A stretch of 23,391 nucleotides of DNA from an uncultured Clostridia bacterium. Its GTDB lineage: Bacteria; Bacillota; Clostridia; Christensenellales; Borkfalkiaceae. Location: NCBI GenBank assembly GCA_947629225.1, contig CANRCY010000006.1, positions 1-23,391 of the forward strand, given 5' to 3'. The notes below the pieces were generated by a model, which searched no databases, was not told the DNA's origin, and was given only the letters and a program-made list of their open reading frames with translations. Of this stretch, positions 13,843 to 20,473 are shown piece after piece (position 1 is the first letter of the stretch; every line of letters starts with the position of its first letter). The translations under genes were made by a program, and so were the position numbers.

Positions 13843-13882
13843 TGCGGAGGGCGCCGCCCCGAACGGGGCGGCGCCCTCCGCA
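13843..13882. terminator. Hairpin between converging genes
   Basis: An 18-bp perfect GC-rich stem (left arm TGCGGAGGGCGCCGCCCC) with a GAAC loop lies 3 bp after the XRE gene and 10 bp before the end of the minus-strand flavoprotein gene. Neither side has an immediate T-run, which is unusual for an intrinsic terminator. It probably still blocks transcription from both sides. Confidence 0.7.
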
Positions 13883-13892
13883 TAGACGGGGC

Positions 13893-15419
13893 TCAGACGT
13901 TCTCCCCGCCCCGCAGATATTTTTTCGCGATCGCTTCCGCGACGCGCAGCCCGTCCGCCGCCGCAGAGGCGATCCCGCCCGCATAGCCGCAGCCCTCGCC
14001 GCAGGGATAGACTCCCCTCTTTCCGACCGCTTGAAGGTCCTCTCCCCGCAGAATGCGCACGGGCGAACTTGTGCGCGATTCGACGCCGACAAGCAACGCG
14101 TCGGGCGAAGCGAAGCCCTTTAATTTCCGCTCCATGTCGGGCAGAGCCGCCCGCATGGCGTTTACGACCGCCTCGGGCAGAAATGCGTCCATCGGGGCGA
14201 ACGCCGTGCCGCGGGCATAGCTCGGGAGCACTTCCCCAAACCGCGCGCTCTCCCGCCCCGCAAGGAAATCGCCCGCGAGCTGTACGGGGGCGCGGTACTC
14301 CCCTCCCCCCGCGCGGAACGCCGCCCGTTCGAGCCGACGCTGGAATTCGACCCCCGCAAGCGGTCGGTCTCCGCCGAAGTCTTCGCGCCTTACCTGCACC
14401 ACGAGCGCGGAATTTGCGTTCTTGCCGTCGCGCGCGAAGTTGCTCATGCCGTTCGTGACGACCCCGCCTTCCTCCGAAGCCGAGGGAATGACCACCCCGC
14501 CCGGGCACATGCAAAAGGTGAACGCCGCCCGCTCCGCCGCATGCGAAACGAGCTTGTAATCGGCAGGCGGAAGCAGTTTATATTGCGACCCGTATTGACT
14601 TTTTCCGATCTCTTCCTGCAAATGTTCGATGCGGACGCCCACCGCAAAATCCTTCTGTTCGATGAAAAACCCGCGGGAGAGAAGCATTTCGAAGGTATCG
14701 CGCGCGCTGTGCCCGATCGCGAGCACGAGCTCGTCCGCCTCCCTCCACGCGCCGCTTATGCAGACTTCGGAAAGAACGCCGCCGCAGAATTTCACATCGT
14801 TCAAAAGGGAGGAATAGAGGATTTCCCCTCCGTTTGACAAAATAAAGGCGCGCATATCGGCAACGACGCGGCGCAACCTGTCGCTTCCGATGTGCGGCTT
14901 GCCGAGATAGCCGATCTCCGCGGGCGCGCCGAACCTGAGAAAGGTCTCGATGACCTCGCGGTTGAAGGGGGTATTCGTCTGCGTGTTGAGTTTGCCGTCC
15001 GAAAAGGTCCCCGCTCCCCCTTCGCCGAACTGTACGTTGCTCGACGGGTCGAGAACGCCCGTCCGCAAGAACACCTCTACGTCCTTTCCGCGCTCTTCGA
15101 CGGGTTTTCCCCGCTCGACGACGAGGGGCAAGACGCCGTGCTCGATCAGCCGCACCGCGCAGAAGAGCCCCGCGGGTCCCGCCCCCGCGACGACGACTTT
15201 GGGCTTTTTTACGACCTTTTCATAAGAACGGGGAGCCTCTTCGGGCGCATGGGCGGCGCATTCCACCGTATAGACCCAGCGAATGTCCGATTTTTTCCGC
15301 GCGTCCAGCGATTTTTTCAAAATTTTGAAGTGGCGCATGGGACCGCGGAACTTTTTTTCGCACAACCCTCTGAGCGCTTCTTCGGGCTGTTCGGGGGAAA
15401 GGGCGAGTTGCAAGATCAT
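13893..15419 (-). CDS. FAD-dependent oxidoreductase (COG2509-type)
   Basis: Predicted flavoprotein dehydrogenase of 508 residues; substrate unknown. An N-terminal segment of about 80 residues (IKKSLDARKK-like, with RWVYTVE) precedes the dinucleotide-binding motif KVVVAGAGPAGLFCAVRL. Further family features are NVQFGEGGAGTFSDGKLNT, the PHIGSDRLRRVV region and the C-terminal FAD contact GCGYAGGIASAAADGLRVAEAI. The ATG at 15419 overlaps the upstream gene's TGA (ATGA), with GGAGGG about 9 nt before it, so the two are translationally coupled. A longer start at 15464 would overlap the neighbour by 49 bp and is less likely. The pair may act in one pathway, but nothing in the sequence names it. Confidence 0.9.
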   Translation of the reverse strand: MILQLALSPEQPEEALRGLCEKKFRGPMRHFKILKKSLDARKKSDIRWVYTVECAAHAPEEAPRSYEKVVKKPKVVVAGAGPAGLFCAVRLIEHGVLPLVVERGKPVEERGKDVEVFLRTGVLDPSSNVQFGEGGAGTFSDGKLNTQTNTPFNREVIETFLRFGAPAEIGYLGKPHIGSDRLRRVVADMRAFILSNGGEILYSSLLNDVKFCGGVLSEVCISGAWREADELVLAIGHSARDTFEMLLSRGFFIEQKDFAVGVRIEHLQEEIGKSQYGSQYKLLPPADYKLVSHAAERAAFTFCMCPGGVVIPSASEEGGVVTNGMSNFARDGKNANSALVVQVRREDFGGDRPLAGVEFQRRLERAAFRAGGGEYRAPVQLAGDFLAGRESARFGEVLPSYARGTAFAPMDAFLPEAVVNAMRAALPDMERKLKGFASPDALLVGVESRTSSPVRILRGEDLQAVGKRGVYPCGEGCGYAGGIASAAADGLRVAEAIAKKYLRGGENV

Positions 15420-16549
15420 GCCAAAATTCCCTCCGCCGCGATATGCGCCGACGTAAACGCCCATTGCAGGTTATAGCCGCCGCACTCCCCGTCCACGTTG
15501 AGCATTTCGCCCGCGAAGAACAGCCCGCGGCGATAAAGGCTCTGTAAATTTTCGTCCGTCTCTCCGAGCGGAACGCCGCCCCGCGTCGCCTGCGCATACC
15601 CGAAGCCGAGCGTTCCCTTGACTTCGAGCGGAAAGGCTTTGATGAGCCGCAGAAGCTCGCCGTCGCCATTCGCCCGCTTCATGAGCGCGCGCGCAAGCCC
15701 GTTATTCAGAATGCAGAGGAGTTTTCCGTCACCCGTATTGCGTTTCAGAGCCTCTTTCAGCCGCTCCTCGTCCACGTCGGGAAGAAGGTCGATCGAGAGC
15801 CTGTCCCCCTGTTCGGCATAGGAAGAGGCGCGGAACACAGCGTCGCCCGAGACGCCGCTCTCGGTGAAGAGCACGTCTCCCCGCCCGCAAAAAAGGGTCT
15901 TTCCGCGCCGCTCGACGCGGAGCACGGCGTCCACGCGGATCCCTTTGAGCCCGCGCACCGCGGCGGGATCGCAACGCAGTTGCACCAAGACGGGAGAGCA
16001 GGGCAAAACGGTATGCCCGAAGCCCTCGGCAAGCGCAAATGCGGAGCCGTCCGTGCCGAAATTGGGCGCAGCCTTGCCGCCCGCCGCCAGAACGGCGCAG
16101 TCTCCCGTCACGCTCTGCCCGCCCGCGGAGGCATAAAACCCGCCGCGGTAGTGCAGTTCCGTCACTTGCGCGTTGAGACGGACGTCTACGCCGAGACGGG
16201 CAAGTTCGCCGCGCAGAAGGTCGGTGACGGAGGAAGCCTGCCTGCTCGCGGGATACACCCTTCCGCGCCCGTCGGGCAGGAAAATTCCGCCCATGCTCTC
16301 GAAAAAGCGCACCGTGTCCCCTTCCGAAAAGCGGGAAAGGGCGCGGGCGACCTTTGCGCGGTCGTCCGAAAAGTAGTGTTCCGCTCCCATGCGGAGATTG
16401 GTAATGTTGCCCTGTCCGTTGCCGCTTGCAGAGAGCTTTCTGCCCAGCCGTTCCCCCCGTTCGAGGAGCACGACTTCGCAACCCTTTCGGGCAAGGACGG
16501 CGGAGACGGTCATGCCCGCCGCCCCTCCGCCGATGACGAGTACTTTCAT
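15416..16549 (-). CDS. HI0933/BaiN-family NAD(P)/FAD-dependent oxidoreductase
   Basis: Flavoprotein of 377 residues in the HI0933 family, which includes clostridial BaiN of bile-acid metabolism; substrate here unknown. It opens MKVLVIGGGAAGMTVSAVLA (FAD-binding GxGxxG), then LGRKLSASGNGQGNITN, and ends with the family signature TRGGVPLGE...GLFFAGEMLNVDGECGGYNLQWA. The ATG at 16549 is chosen because it gives the conserved start. The longer reading from TTG at 16585 is really the -35 box, and the ATG at 16558 lies inside the -10. Transcription should start within a base or two of 16549 and no ribosome binding site exists, so the message is probably leaderless. The downstream flavoprotein gene overlaps by ATGA. 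Confidence 0.93.
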   Translation of the reverse strand: MKVLVIGGGAAGMTVSAVLARKGCEVVLLERGERLGRKLSASGNGQGNITNLRMGAEHYFSDDRAKVARALSRFSEGDTVRFFESMGGIFLPDGRGRVYPASRQASSVTDLLRGELARLGVDVRLNAQVTELHYRGGFYASAGGQSVTGDCAVLAAGGKAAPNFGTDGSAFALAEGFGHTVLPCSPVLVQLRCDPAAVRGLKGIRVDAVLRVERRGKTLFCGRGDVLFTESGVSGDAVFRASSYAEQGDRLSIDLLPDVDEERLKEALKRNTGDGKLLCILNNGLARALMKRANGDGELLRLIKAFPLEVKGTLGFGYAQATRGGVPLGETDENLQSLYRRGLFFAGEMLNVDGECGGYNLQWAFTSAHIAAEGILA

Positions 16550-16556
16550 ACTTTTC

Positions 16557-16585
16557 ATGATAACGCAAACAAAAAAATTTGTCAA
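16557..16585 (-). promoter_or_regulatory. Promoter of the flavoprotein pair, predicted leaderless
   Basis: On the minus strand TTGACA (16585-16580), 17-bp spacer, TATCAT (16562-16557). Seven bases beyond the -10 lies the ATG at 16549. Its -35 is 4 bp from the -35 of the opposite promoter. Confidence 0.75.
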
Positions 16586-16589
16586 TAGA

Positions 16590-16618
16590 TTGACAGCCCG
16601 CCTTTTTTATGGTATAAT
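16590..16618 (+). promoter_or_regulatory. Consensus promoter of the DUF1508 gene
   Basis: TTGACA (16590-16595), 17-bp spacer, TATAAT (16613-16618): a perfect sigma-A promoter. Together with the opposite -35 it forms the palindrome TGTCAATAGATTGACA (16580-16595), so the two promoters are back to back. Confidence 0.88.
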
Positions 16619-16646
16619 GAGCAAAAGCGAAAAGGAGCCGAAAGCA

Positions 16647-17516
16647 ATGTCAGCTATTGCGGAATATTTGAAAAACCATCCTGCGTTGACGGTCGTATTT
16701 GCGGTCATTCTCTTATTGATCGTCGTCTTTATCGTTTTGCTCATCGTGGAGATCGTCCGCGGCAAGAAACGCCGCCGCGGGCAGGAGACATTGCCCGCCG
16801 CAGAGGCTCTCCCCCAAGAAGGAAACGAAGCACCCGCGGAGAGCGAATCCTTCGCACAGCCCGCGCCCGCGGAGAGCGTTCAGCCCGCGCCCGAACCCGC
16901 GCCTGCGGAGAGCGTTCCACCCGAACCTGCGCCTGCGGAAAACGCTCAGCCTACGCCCGAGCCTGCGGAAGAGCCCGCGCAGAAAACGCCGCAATTTGTA
17001 TTCGTTCCCGTAAAGGAACCGCGCACAACAGGGAAAAAACCTTCCGCCGTGGCGGAAGAACAGGAGGAAACCATGAAACAAGAGAAAAAGACGGATGGGA
17101 AAAAGCCGACTGCCGCTCCTGCGGCGAAGCCCGCAAAGCCCGCGAAGCCTACCAAAAAGGAAGCCGCGGGGAAGTGGGTGATCTTCGAGGAAGACAGAGG
17201 CGGATACGGCTTCAAACTCATCGCTTCCAACGGCGAAGTGATGATCAAGAGCAGCGCCCCCTATGCGAGCCTTTCAAGCGCGAAATCGGGCGTCAAGACC
17301 TATCAGGACAACATCGCGGCAGGTCGGCTCGAAGTTGTGGAGACCAAGAAGGGGAACTTCTTCGTGCAGGTGAACAACGCGAGCAAGCGTTTGCTTGCCA
17401 CGAGCGCCGACTACAAGACCCGTTCTTCCTGCGAGAATGCCATGGAGTCCATCAAGCGTTGGGCGGCGACGTCGATCGTCACAGTCGAAAACGCCGACGA
17501 GGACGACAAGAAGTAA
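16647..17516 (+). CDS. Membrane-anchored DUF1508 (YegP-like) protein
   Basis: Protein of 289 residues with one N-terminal membrane helix (about 13-37, FAVILLLIVVFIVLLIVEIV) followed by KKRRR, so the bulk should face the cytoplasm. A low-complexity Pro/Ala/Glu linker (about 46-115, repeating PAPAES) and a Lys/Pro/Ala stretch (about 143-173, AKPAKPAKPTKK) lead to a DUF1508 domain (about 175-275: KWVIFEEDRGGYGFKLIASNG, KGNFFVQVNNASKRLLATS). YegP-type domains are short, usually free and of uncertain function; a tethered one on a long flexible linker is unusual. AAGGAG lies 10 nt before the ATG. A perfect consensus promoter and a strong terminator make it a single-gene unit. Confidence 0.9.
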   Translation: MSAIAEYLKNHPALTVVFAVILLLIVVFIVLLIVEIVRGKKRRRGQETLPAAEALPQEGNEAPAESESFAQPAPAESVQPAPEPAPAESVPPEPAPAENAQPTPEPAEEPAQKTPQFVFVPVKEPRTTGKKPSAVAEEQEETMKQEKKTDGKKPTAAPAAKPAKPAKPTKKEAAGKWVIFEEDRGGYGFKLIASNGEVMIKSSAPYASLSSAKSGVKTYQDNIAAGRLEVVETKKGNFFVQVNNASKRLLATSADYKTRSSCENAMESIKRWAATSIVTVENADEDDKK

Positions 17517-17533
17517 AATTCGCACCGTATTGC

Positions 17534-17560
17534 AAATCCCCGCCTCCGCGGGGATTTTTT
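17534..17560 (+). terminator. Terminator of the DUF1508 gene
   Basis: AAATCCCCGC-CTCC-GCGGGGATTT followed by a T-run. The 25-bp core from 17536 is identical to the terminator at 19185. Confidence 0.93.
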
Positions 17561-17909
17561 GTTGCCTGCAAAGAGCGAAATCACCCCCTCCATCGGAGGG
17601 GGATTCAGGGGGTGGGCGTGTTCCCAATCCGTCATTCCGAGCGCAGTCGAGGAATGTCCGCATTCCGATAATGTCATGTTTCGACAAGCTCAACATGACG
17701 TGAATTTGTCCCCGCGCGCTTCTTTATTGTCATTTCGACCAAGCCGCGGTAGCGGCGCGTGGAGAAATCTCAACAATATTTTAATAAGGTAGAGATGTTT
17801 ACTTCGCCCTACGGGCTCGTGCCGCGCTTAGAGAATCAGAACTGCGCGCGGGGCGACAAGCTCGAAATGACAATATGGAGACGTGAATTTGTCCCTTTCA
17901 ACGTTAGAG
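17561..17909. repeat. Mosaic of short dispersed repeats
   Basis: No gene is seen in this 349-bp gap. It contains CCCCCTCCATCGGAGGGGG (17583-17601), a CATTCCGAGCGCAGTCGAGG element, the palindromic pair GTCATGTTTCGACAAG...AACATGAC, and a unit reading ATTGTCATTTCGA (17726-17738) whose exact complement recurs at 17862-17874. The 16-bp sequence GACGTGAATTTGTCCC occurs twice (17697-17712, 17880-17895), bracketing 167 bp. These resemble common intergenic palindromes of gut Clostridia. Confidence 0.65.
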
Positions 17910-18884
17910 TTAAGGATTGGTCGCCGAGGTTTCCACCGCGCCGTTTTTTGCAGCAAGGCATTCCTTTTCGAGATCTTCGATCAGCGTTTTGCCCTGCATC
18001 CGCACAAAGACAAACATTCCGATACACCCCGCCGCCAGCGCAAGCGCAAGCAAAAGCCAAAGGACGGAAACGGAATTGACGAAGGGAAAGTAAGAGGGAA
18101 TACCGGGCAGTATGCCTTCCGAAGAAATACCCGGAAGTACGCTTCCCGGGGTTGAAGGGATAGCAGACTCTTCTTCGGCTACGTGGATTGCAAGCGAAAT
18201 ATTCCCGAGTAAATCATCGGCTTTCACAAGGTTTTTCATGCAAAAATAGTATCCGACGCCGAAAGCGACGATAAACGGCACCAAAATGAACACCACGATC
18301 ATTTTCGTATATTGGCAAACATCTCGAATGGAACTGTTCTTTTCTTCCGAATGAGCCAGCAGAACAGCATCGCTGATTTTCCCGCGGATGGGGAGTGGGG
18401 CGCTACATTGACCCAAGAATGGCAAGAGACCCGCGAAACATAAAAAAACAATGATGAGAATAAGAAGTGTATGTGCAATATCCAATAAAAAAGGAACATT
18501 CCCGGAATCGACCGTATCTTTGGCAAAATATCCGAAAAGGAGTTTCGCTTCGTCAAATAAAGAGAAGGATTTCGAAGCAAGCTCTTCCCCTAACAGCTCC
18601 ACCTTGATCCGAAAGATCGGCGCAAAGAATAAGACCACGCATGTTGCAAATACAAGAACAAGTCCGAAAAGTTCAAGCACACAAATTTTTACCGCTCGTT
18701 TCCGATATTCCTCCATCTTTCCGCAAACCTCGAAATGTTTCACCTTCGCTTCGAATTCTGCGGAATCTTCGATTGTATTTTTTTGGTTCTTTGATGAATT
18801 CAAAAAAATGAGCGGAGTTATGATCATCGTCAGACCGCATACAGACAATATGATAATTAACAATGTGTCAATGGAAAAATTCAT
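17910..18884 (-). CDS. Unknown membrane protein with about five transmembrane helices
   Basis: I do not recognise this 324-residue protein. Hydrophobic helices lie at about 6-28, 67-91, 132-156, 194-215 and 272-294. A charged segment (about 36-66) follows the first helix, and a short Pro/Gly/Ser loop with an imperfect duplication (GSVLPGISS, EGILPGIPS) precedes the last. AAGGAGG lies about 6 nt before the ATG, with a promoter TTGACT-17-TATAAT upstream. It is divergent from a small XRE regulator whose probable operator lies between them, so the two likely form a regulated pair. Its sequence is clearly richer in A/T than the flanking genes, which is compatible with recent acquisition. Confidence 0.85.
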   Translation of the reverse strand: MNFSIDTLLIIILSVCGLTMIITPLIFLNSSKNQKNTIEDSAEFEAKVKHFEVCGKMEEYRKRAVKICVLELFGLVLVFATCVVLFFAPIFRIKVELLGEELASKSFSLFDEAKLLFGYFAKDTVDSGNVPFLLDIAHTLLILIIVFLCFAGLLPFLGQCSAPLPIRGKISDAVLLAHSEEKNSSIRDVCQYTKMIVVFILVPFIVAFGVGYYFCMKNLVKADDLLGNISLAIHVAEEESAIPSTPGSVLPGISSEGILPGIPSYFPFVNSVSVLWLLLALALAAGCIGMFVFVRMQGKTLIEDLEKECLAAKNGAVETSATNP

Positions 18885-18907
18885 CTTTCTTCCTCCTTTT
18901 TGACAAT

Positions 18908-18936
18908 ATTATATAGAATGTTGTCCTATAAGTCAA
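18908..18936 (-). promoter_or_regulatory. Promoter of the unknown membrane protein gene
   Basis: On the minus strand TTGACT (18936-18931), 17-bp spacer, TATAAT (18913-18908). A CCTATAA motif lies in the spacer (18925-18931). Confidence 0.8.
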
Positions 18937-18940
18937 GAAA

Positions 18941-18963
18941 ATTATAGGTGATTTTCCTATAAT
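18941..18963. promoter_or_regulatory. Probable operator for the small XRE regulator, overlapping its -10
   Basis: ATTATAGG-7 bp-CCTATAAT is a perfect 8-bp inverted repeat. Its right arm includes the TATAAT (18958-18963) of the regulator's own promoter. A third half-site, CCTATAA (18925-18931), lies in the divergent promoter. Three matching half-sites between divergent genes suggest joint autoregulation. Confidence 0.65.
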
Positions 18964-18969
18964 TTTGAC

Positions 18970-19182
18970 ATGGATATTGCAAAGCAAGTTGGCGAAAACT
19001 TAAAAGAAGCGCGGCAAGCGATGGGCGTAACGCAGGCGCAGATCGCCAAAGAGCTCCACAAATATCAATCCGATTACAGCGATTATGAAACGGGCAAGGT
19101 ACGCATGAGCTACGAACTCATCGTACAGCTTTGCAAGCGGTTCGACATTACCCCGAACGACCTGTTCGGCTTTGAGAAATAA
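18970..19182 (+). CDS. Small XRE-family regulator
   Basis: Seventy-residue Cro/C1-type repressor that is almost only the helix-turn-helix domain: VGENLKEARQAMGVTQAQIAKELH, recognition region QSDYSDYETGKVRMSYE, then LCKRFDITPNDLFGF, the usual ending of this family. There is no ribosome binding site. The -10 TATAAT ends six bases before the ATG, so transcription should start on or next to the ATG (leaderless). It is divergent from the membrane protein gene with a shared inverted repeat between them. A T-run terminator follows at 19185. Confidence 0.92.
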   Translation: MDIAKQVGENLKEARQAMGVTQAQIAKELHKYQSDYSDYETGKVRMSYELIVQLCKRFDITPNDLFGFEK

Positions 19183-19184
19183 AC

Positions 19185-19211
19185 ATCCCCGCCTCCGCGG
19201 GGATTTTTTTT
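19185..19211 (+). terminator. Terminator of the small XRE gene
   Basis: ATCCCCGC-CTCC-GCGGGGAT followed by eight T. Identical in its 25-bp core to the terminator at 17536-17560, including the loop. Confidence 0.93.
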
Positions 19212-19251
19212 GATTTTCTTCGACCCGCCCTCGAAGCGCAACGCCCCGCGC

Positions 19252-19412
19252 GCGTCATGCTGAGCCGAAAAAGAAAGAACGCAGTCCGAATGGTAAGTCC
19301 GCGAAGGCATCTTGTTGCGTTTAGGTTCGGTAGAACGTGTTTCAACGTAGCAAGATTCCCTCGGAGAGCCGCCGTTCGAACTTCGTAATAGCAGTTCGGC
19401 TCGGAATGACGC
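19252..19412 (-). repeat. MITE-like palindromic intergenic repeat, copy B (inverted)
   Basis: Inverted copy of the element at 3226-3388, 161 bp, with the same ends (GCGTCATGCTGAGCCG on the plus-strand left, CGGCTCGGAATGACGC at right). Conserved blocks of 26-27 bp alternate with diverged stretches. Neither copy contains a gene. Confidence 0.75.
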
Positions 19413-19567
19413 TTGGCGCGCGGGGCGACATCTCCCCTGCAAGGGGTGACAAGAAATAAGGAACCCCCTCCCCTACCCCTCCCCCGCGCGTTCCGCGCGG
19501 GGGAGGGCGAGAATATGCAAAAAGCCTCTTTTGAATCACGCGACTATCACGTGGTTTTCTTTTAGAC
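19413..19567. repeat. Further dispersed repeats
   Basis: No gene is seen here. CTCCCCTGCAAGGGGTGAC is the inverted form of the CCCCTTGCAGGGGAG element at 5754. CCCTCCCCCGCGCG (19477-19490) and its complement (19494-19507) form a perfect 14-bp hairpin with a TTC loop. Confidence 0.6.
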
Positions 19568-19602
19568 AAATAACCCCCTCGCACTTTGCGAGGGGGTTAT
19601 TT
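19568..19602 (-). terminator. Terminator of the ABC exporter-mrp operon
   Basis: AAATAACCCCCTCGCA and its complement form a perfect 16-bp stem with a 3-nt loop, 13 bp after the mrp stop. On the minus strand it ends GGGTTATTTGTC. Confidence 0.85.
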
Positions 19603-19615
19603 CCAAACACGGTTC

Positions 19616-20461
19616 TTATTTCAAATAATCTTTGATTTCGCGGGATTGTTCGATCTGCAAAAAGATCTCAGCGAGCGGGTCGGTATCCGCCTCGAAAATT
19701 CTCCCTTCGTCCGAGAGCTTTGCGACGGCGGGGTCGAGCGGCATGCGCGCCGTGGCAGACACGCCGAATTTTTTGCCGAGCGCTTCGGCTTTGCTCGGAC
19801 CGAACAGTTCGATCTCCTTCCCGCAACACGGGCACTTCAAATAGCTCATGTTCTCGACGAGACCCAAAATGGGCACGTTCATGAGCCGCGCCATGTTCAC
19901 CGCCTTGCCTACGATCGTCTCGACGAGGTCCTGCGGGGTCATGACGACGACAACGCCGCTCAGCGGAATGCTCTGGAAGACGGAGAGCGGCACGTCTCCC
20001 GTTCCGGGCGGCATGTCGATGAACATCAGATCGACGTCTCCCCATACGACGTCCGTCCAGAATTGCAAACACGCGCCTGCGATCAGGGACCCCCGCCAGA
20101 CGACGGGGTCGTCTTCGTGTTCCAGCAGGCAATTCATCGACATGAGTTTGAGCCCGTTCTTCGCACAGACGGGATAGATCTTGTTCTCCTCGCCCGTGGC
20201 AAGCTCGTGCACGCCGAACATCTTGGGAATGGAAGGTCCCGTGACGTCTGCGTCGAGGATCGCGGTCCGATACCCCCGCGCGCCCGCGCGGACGGCGAGA
20301 AGCGCCGCGGTGAGCGACTTGCCCACCCCCCCCTTTCCGCTCGCAACGGCGATGACCCGCTTCACCTTCGAGCCCTTTCCGAGCGGCTTGATAAACGATT
20401 GCTTGCTCCGCGTTCCGCAGTTCGAACTGCATGTGGAACAGTCGTGTGTACAGTCTGCCAT
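19616..20461 (-). CDS. mrp: Mrp/NBP35-family iron-sulfur carrier ATPase
   Basis: Cytoplasmic P-loop ATPase (281 residues) that binds and transfers Fe-S clusters to apoproteins. It has an N-terminal cysteine cluster Cys4-x3-Cys8-x2-Cys11-x3-Cys15 (CTHDCSTCSSNC, as in NBP35-like proteins), the deviant Walker A GKGGVGKS at 42-49, LDADVTGPSIPKMFG, IDMPPGTGD, and the cluster-binding CPCC at 210-213 (C210 and C213 are the usual CxxC). GGAGG lies 4 nt before the ATG. The gene starts 12 bp after the second ABC exporter gene and shares its operon, but no functional link to the exporter is obvious. Fe-S supply to rubredoxin-type or other anaerobic enzymes is a general expectation, not visible here. Confidence 0.95.
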   Translation of the reverse strand: MADCTHDCSTCSSNCGTRSKQSFIKPLGKGSKVKRVIAVASGKGGVGKSLTAALLAVRAGARGYRTAILDADVTGPSIPKMFGVHELATGEENKIYPVCAKNGLKLMSMNCLLEHEDDPVVWRGSLIAGACLQFWTDVVWGDVDLMFIDMPPGTGDVPLSVFQSIPLSGVVVVMTPQDLVETIVGKAVNMARLMNVPILGLVENMSYLKCPCCGKEIELFGPSKAEALGKKFGVSATARMPLDPAVAKLSDEGRIFEADTDPLAEIFLQIEQSREIKDYLK

Positions 20462-20473
20462 AATTCCTCCCTT

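Noticed and set aside
19342..19584. Frames of about 80 codons in the repeat-rich gap before the mrp terminator
   Set aside because: They are made of palindromic repeat DNA and end inside the terminator; no sign of protein selection.
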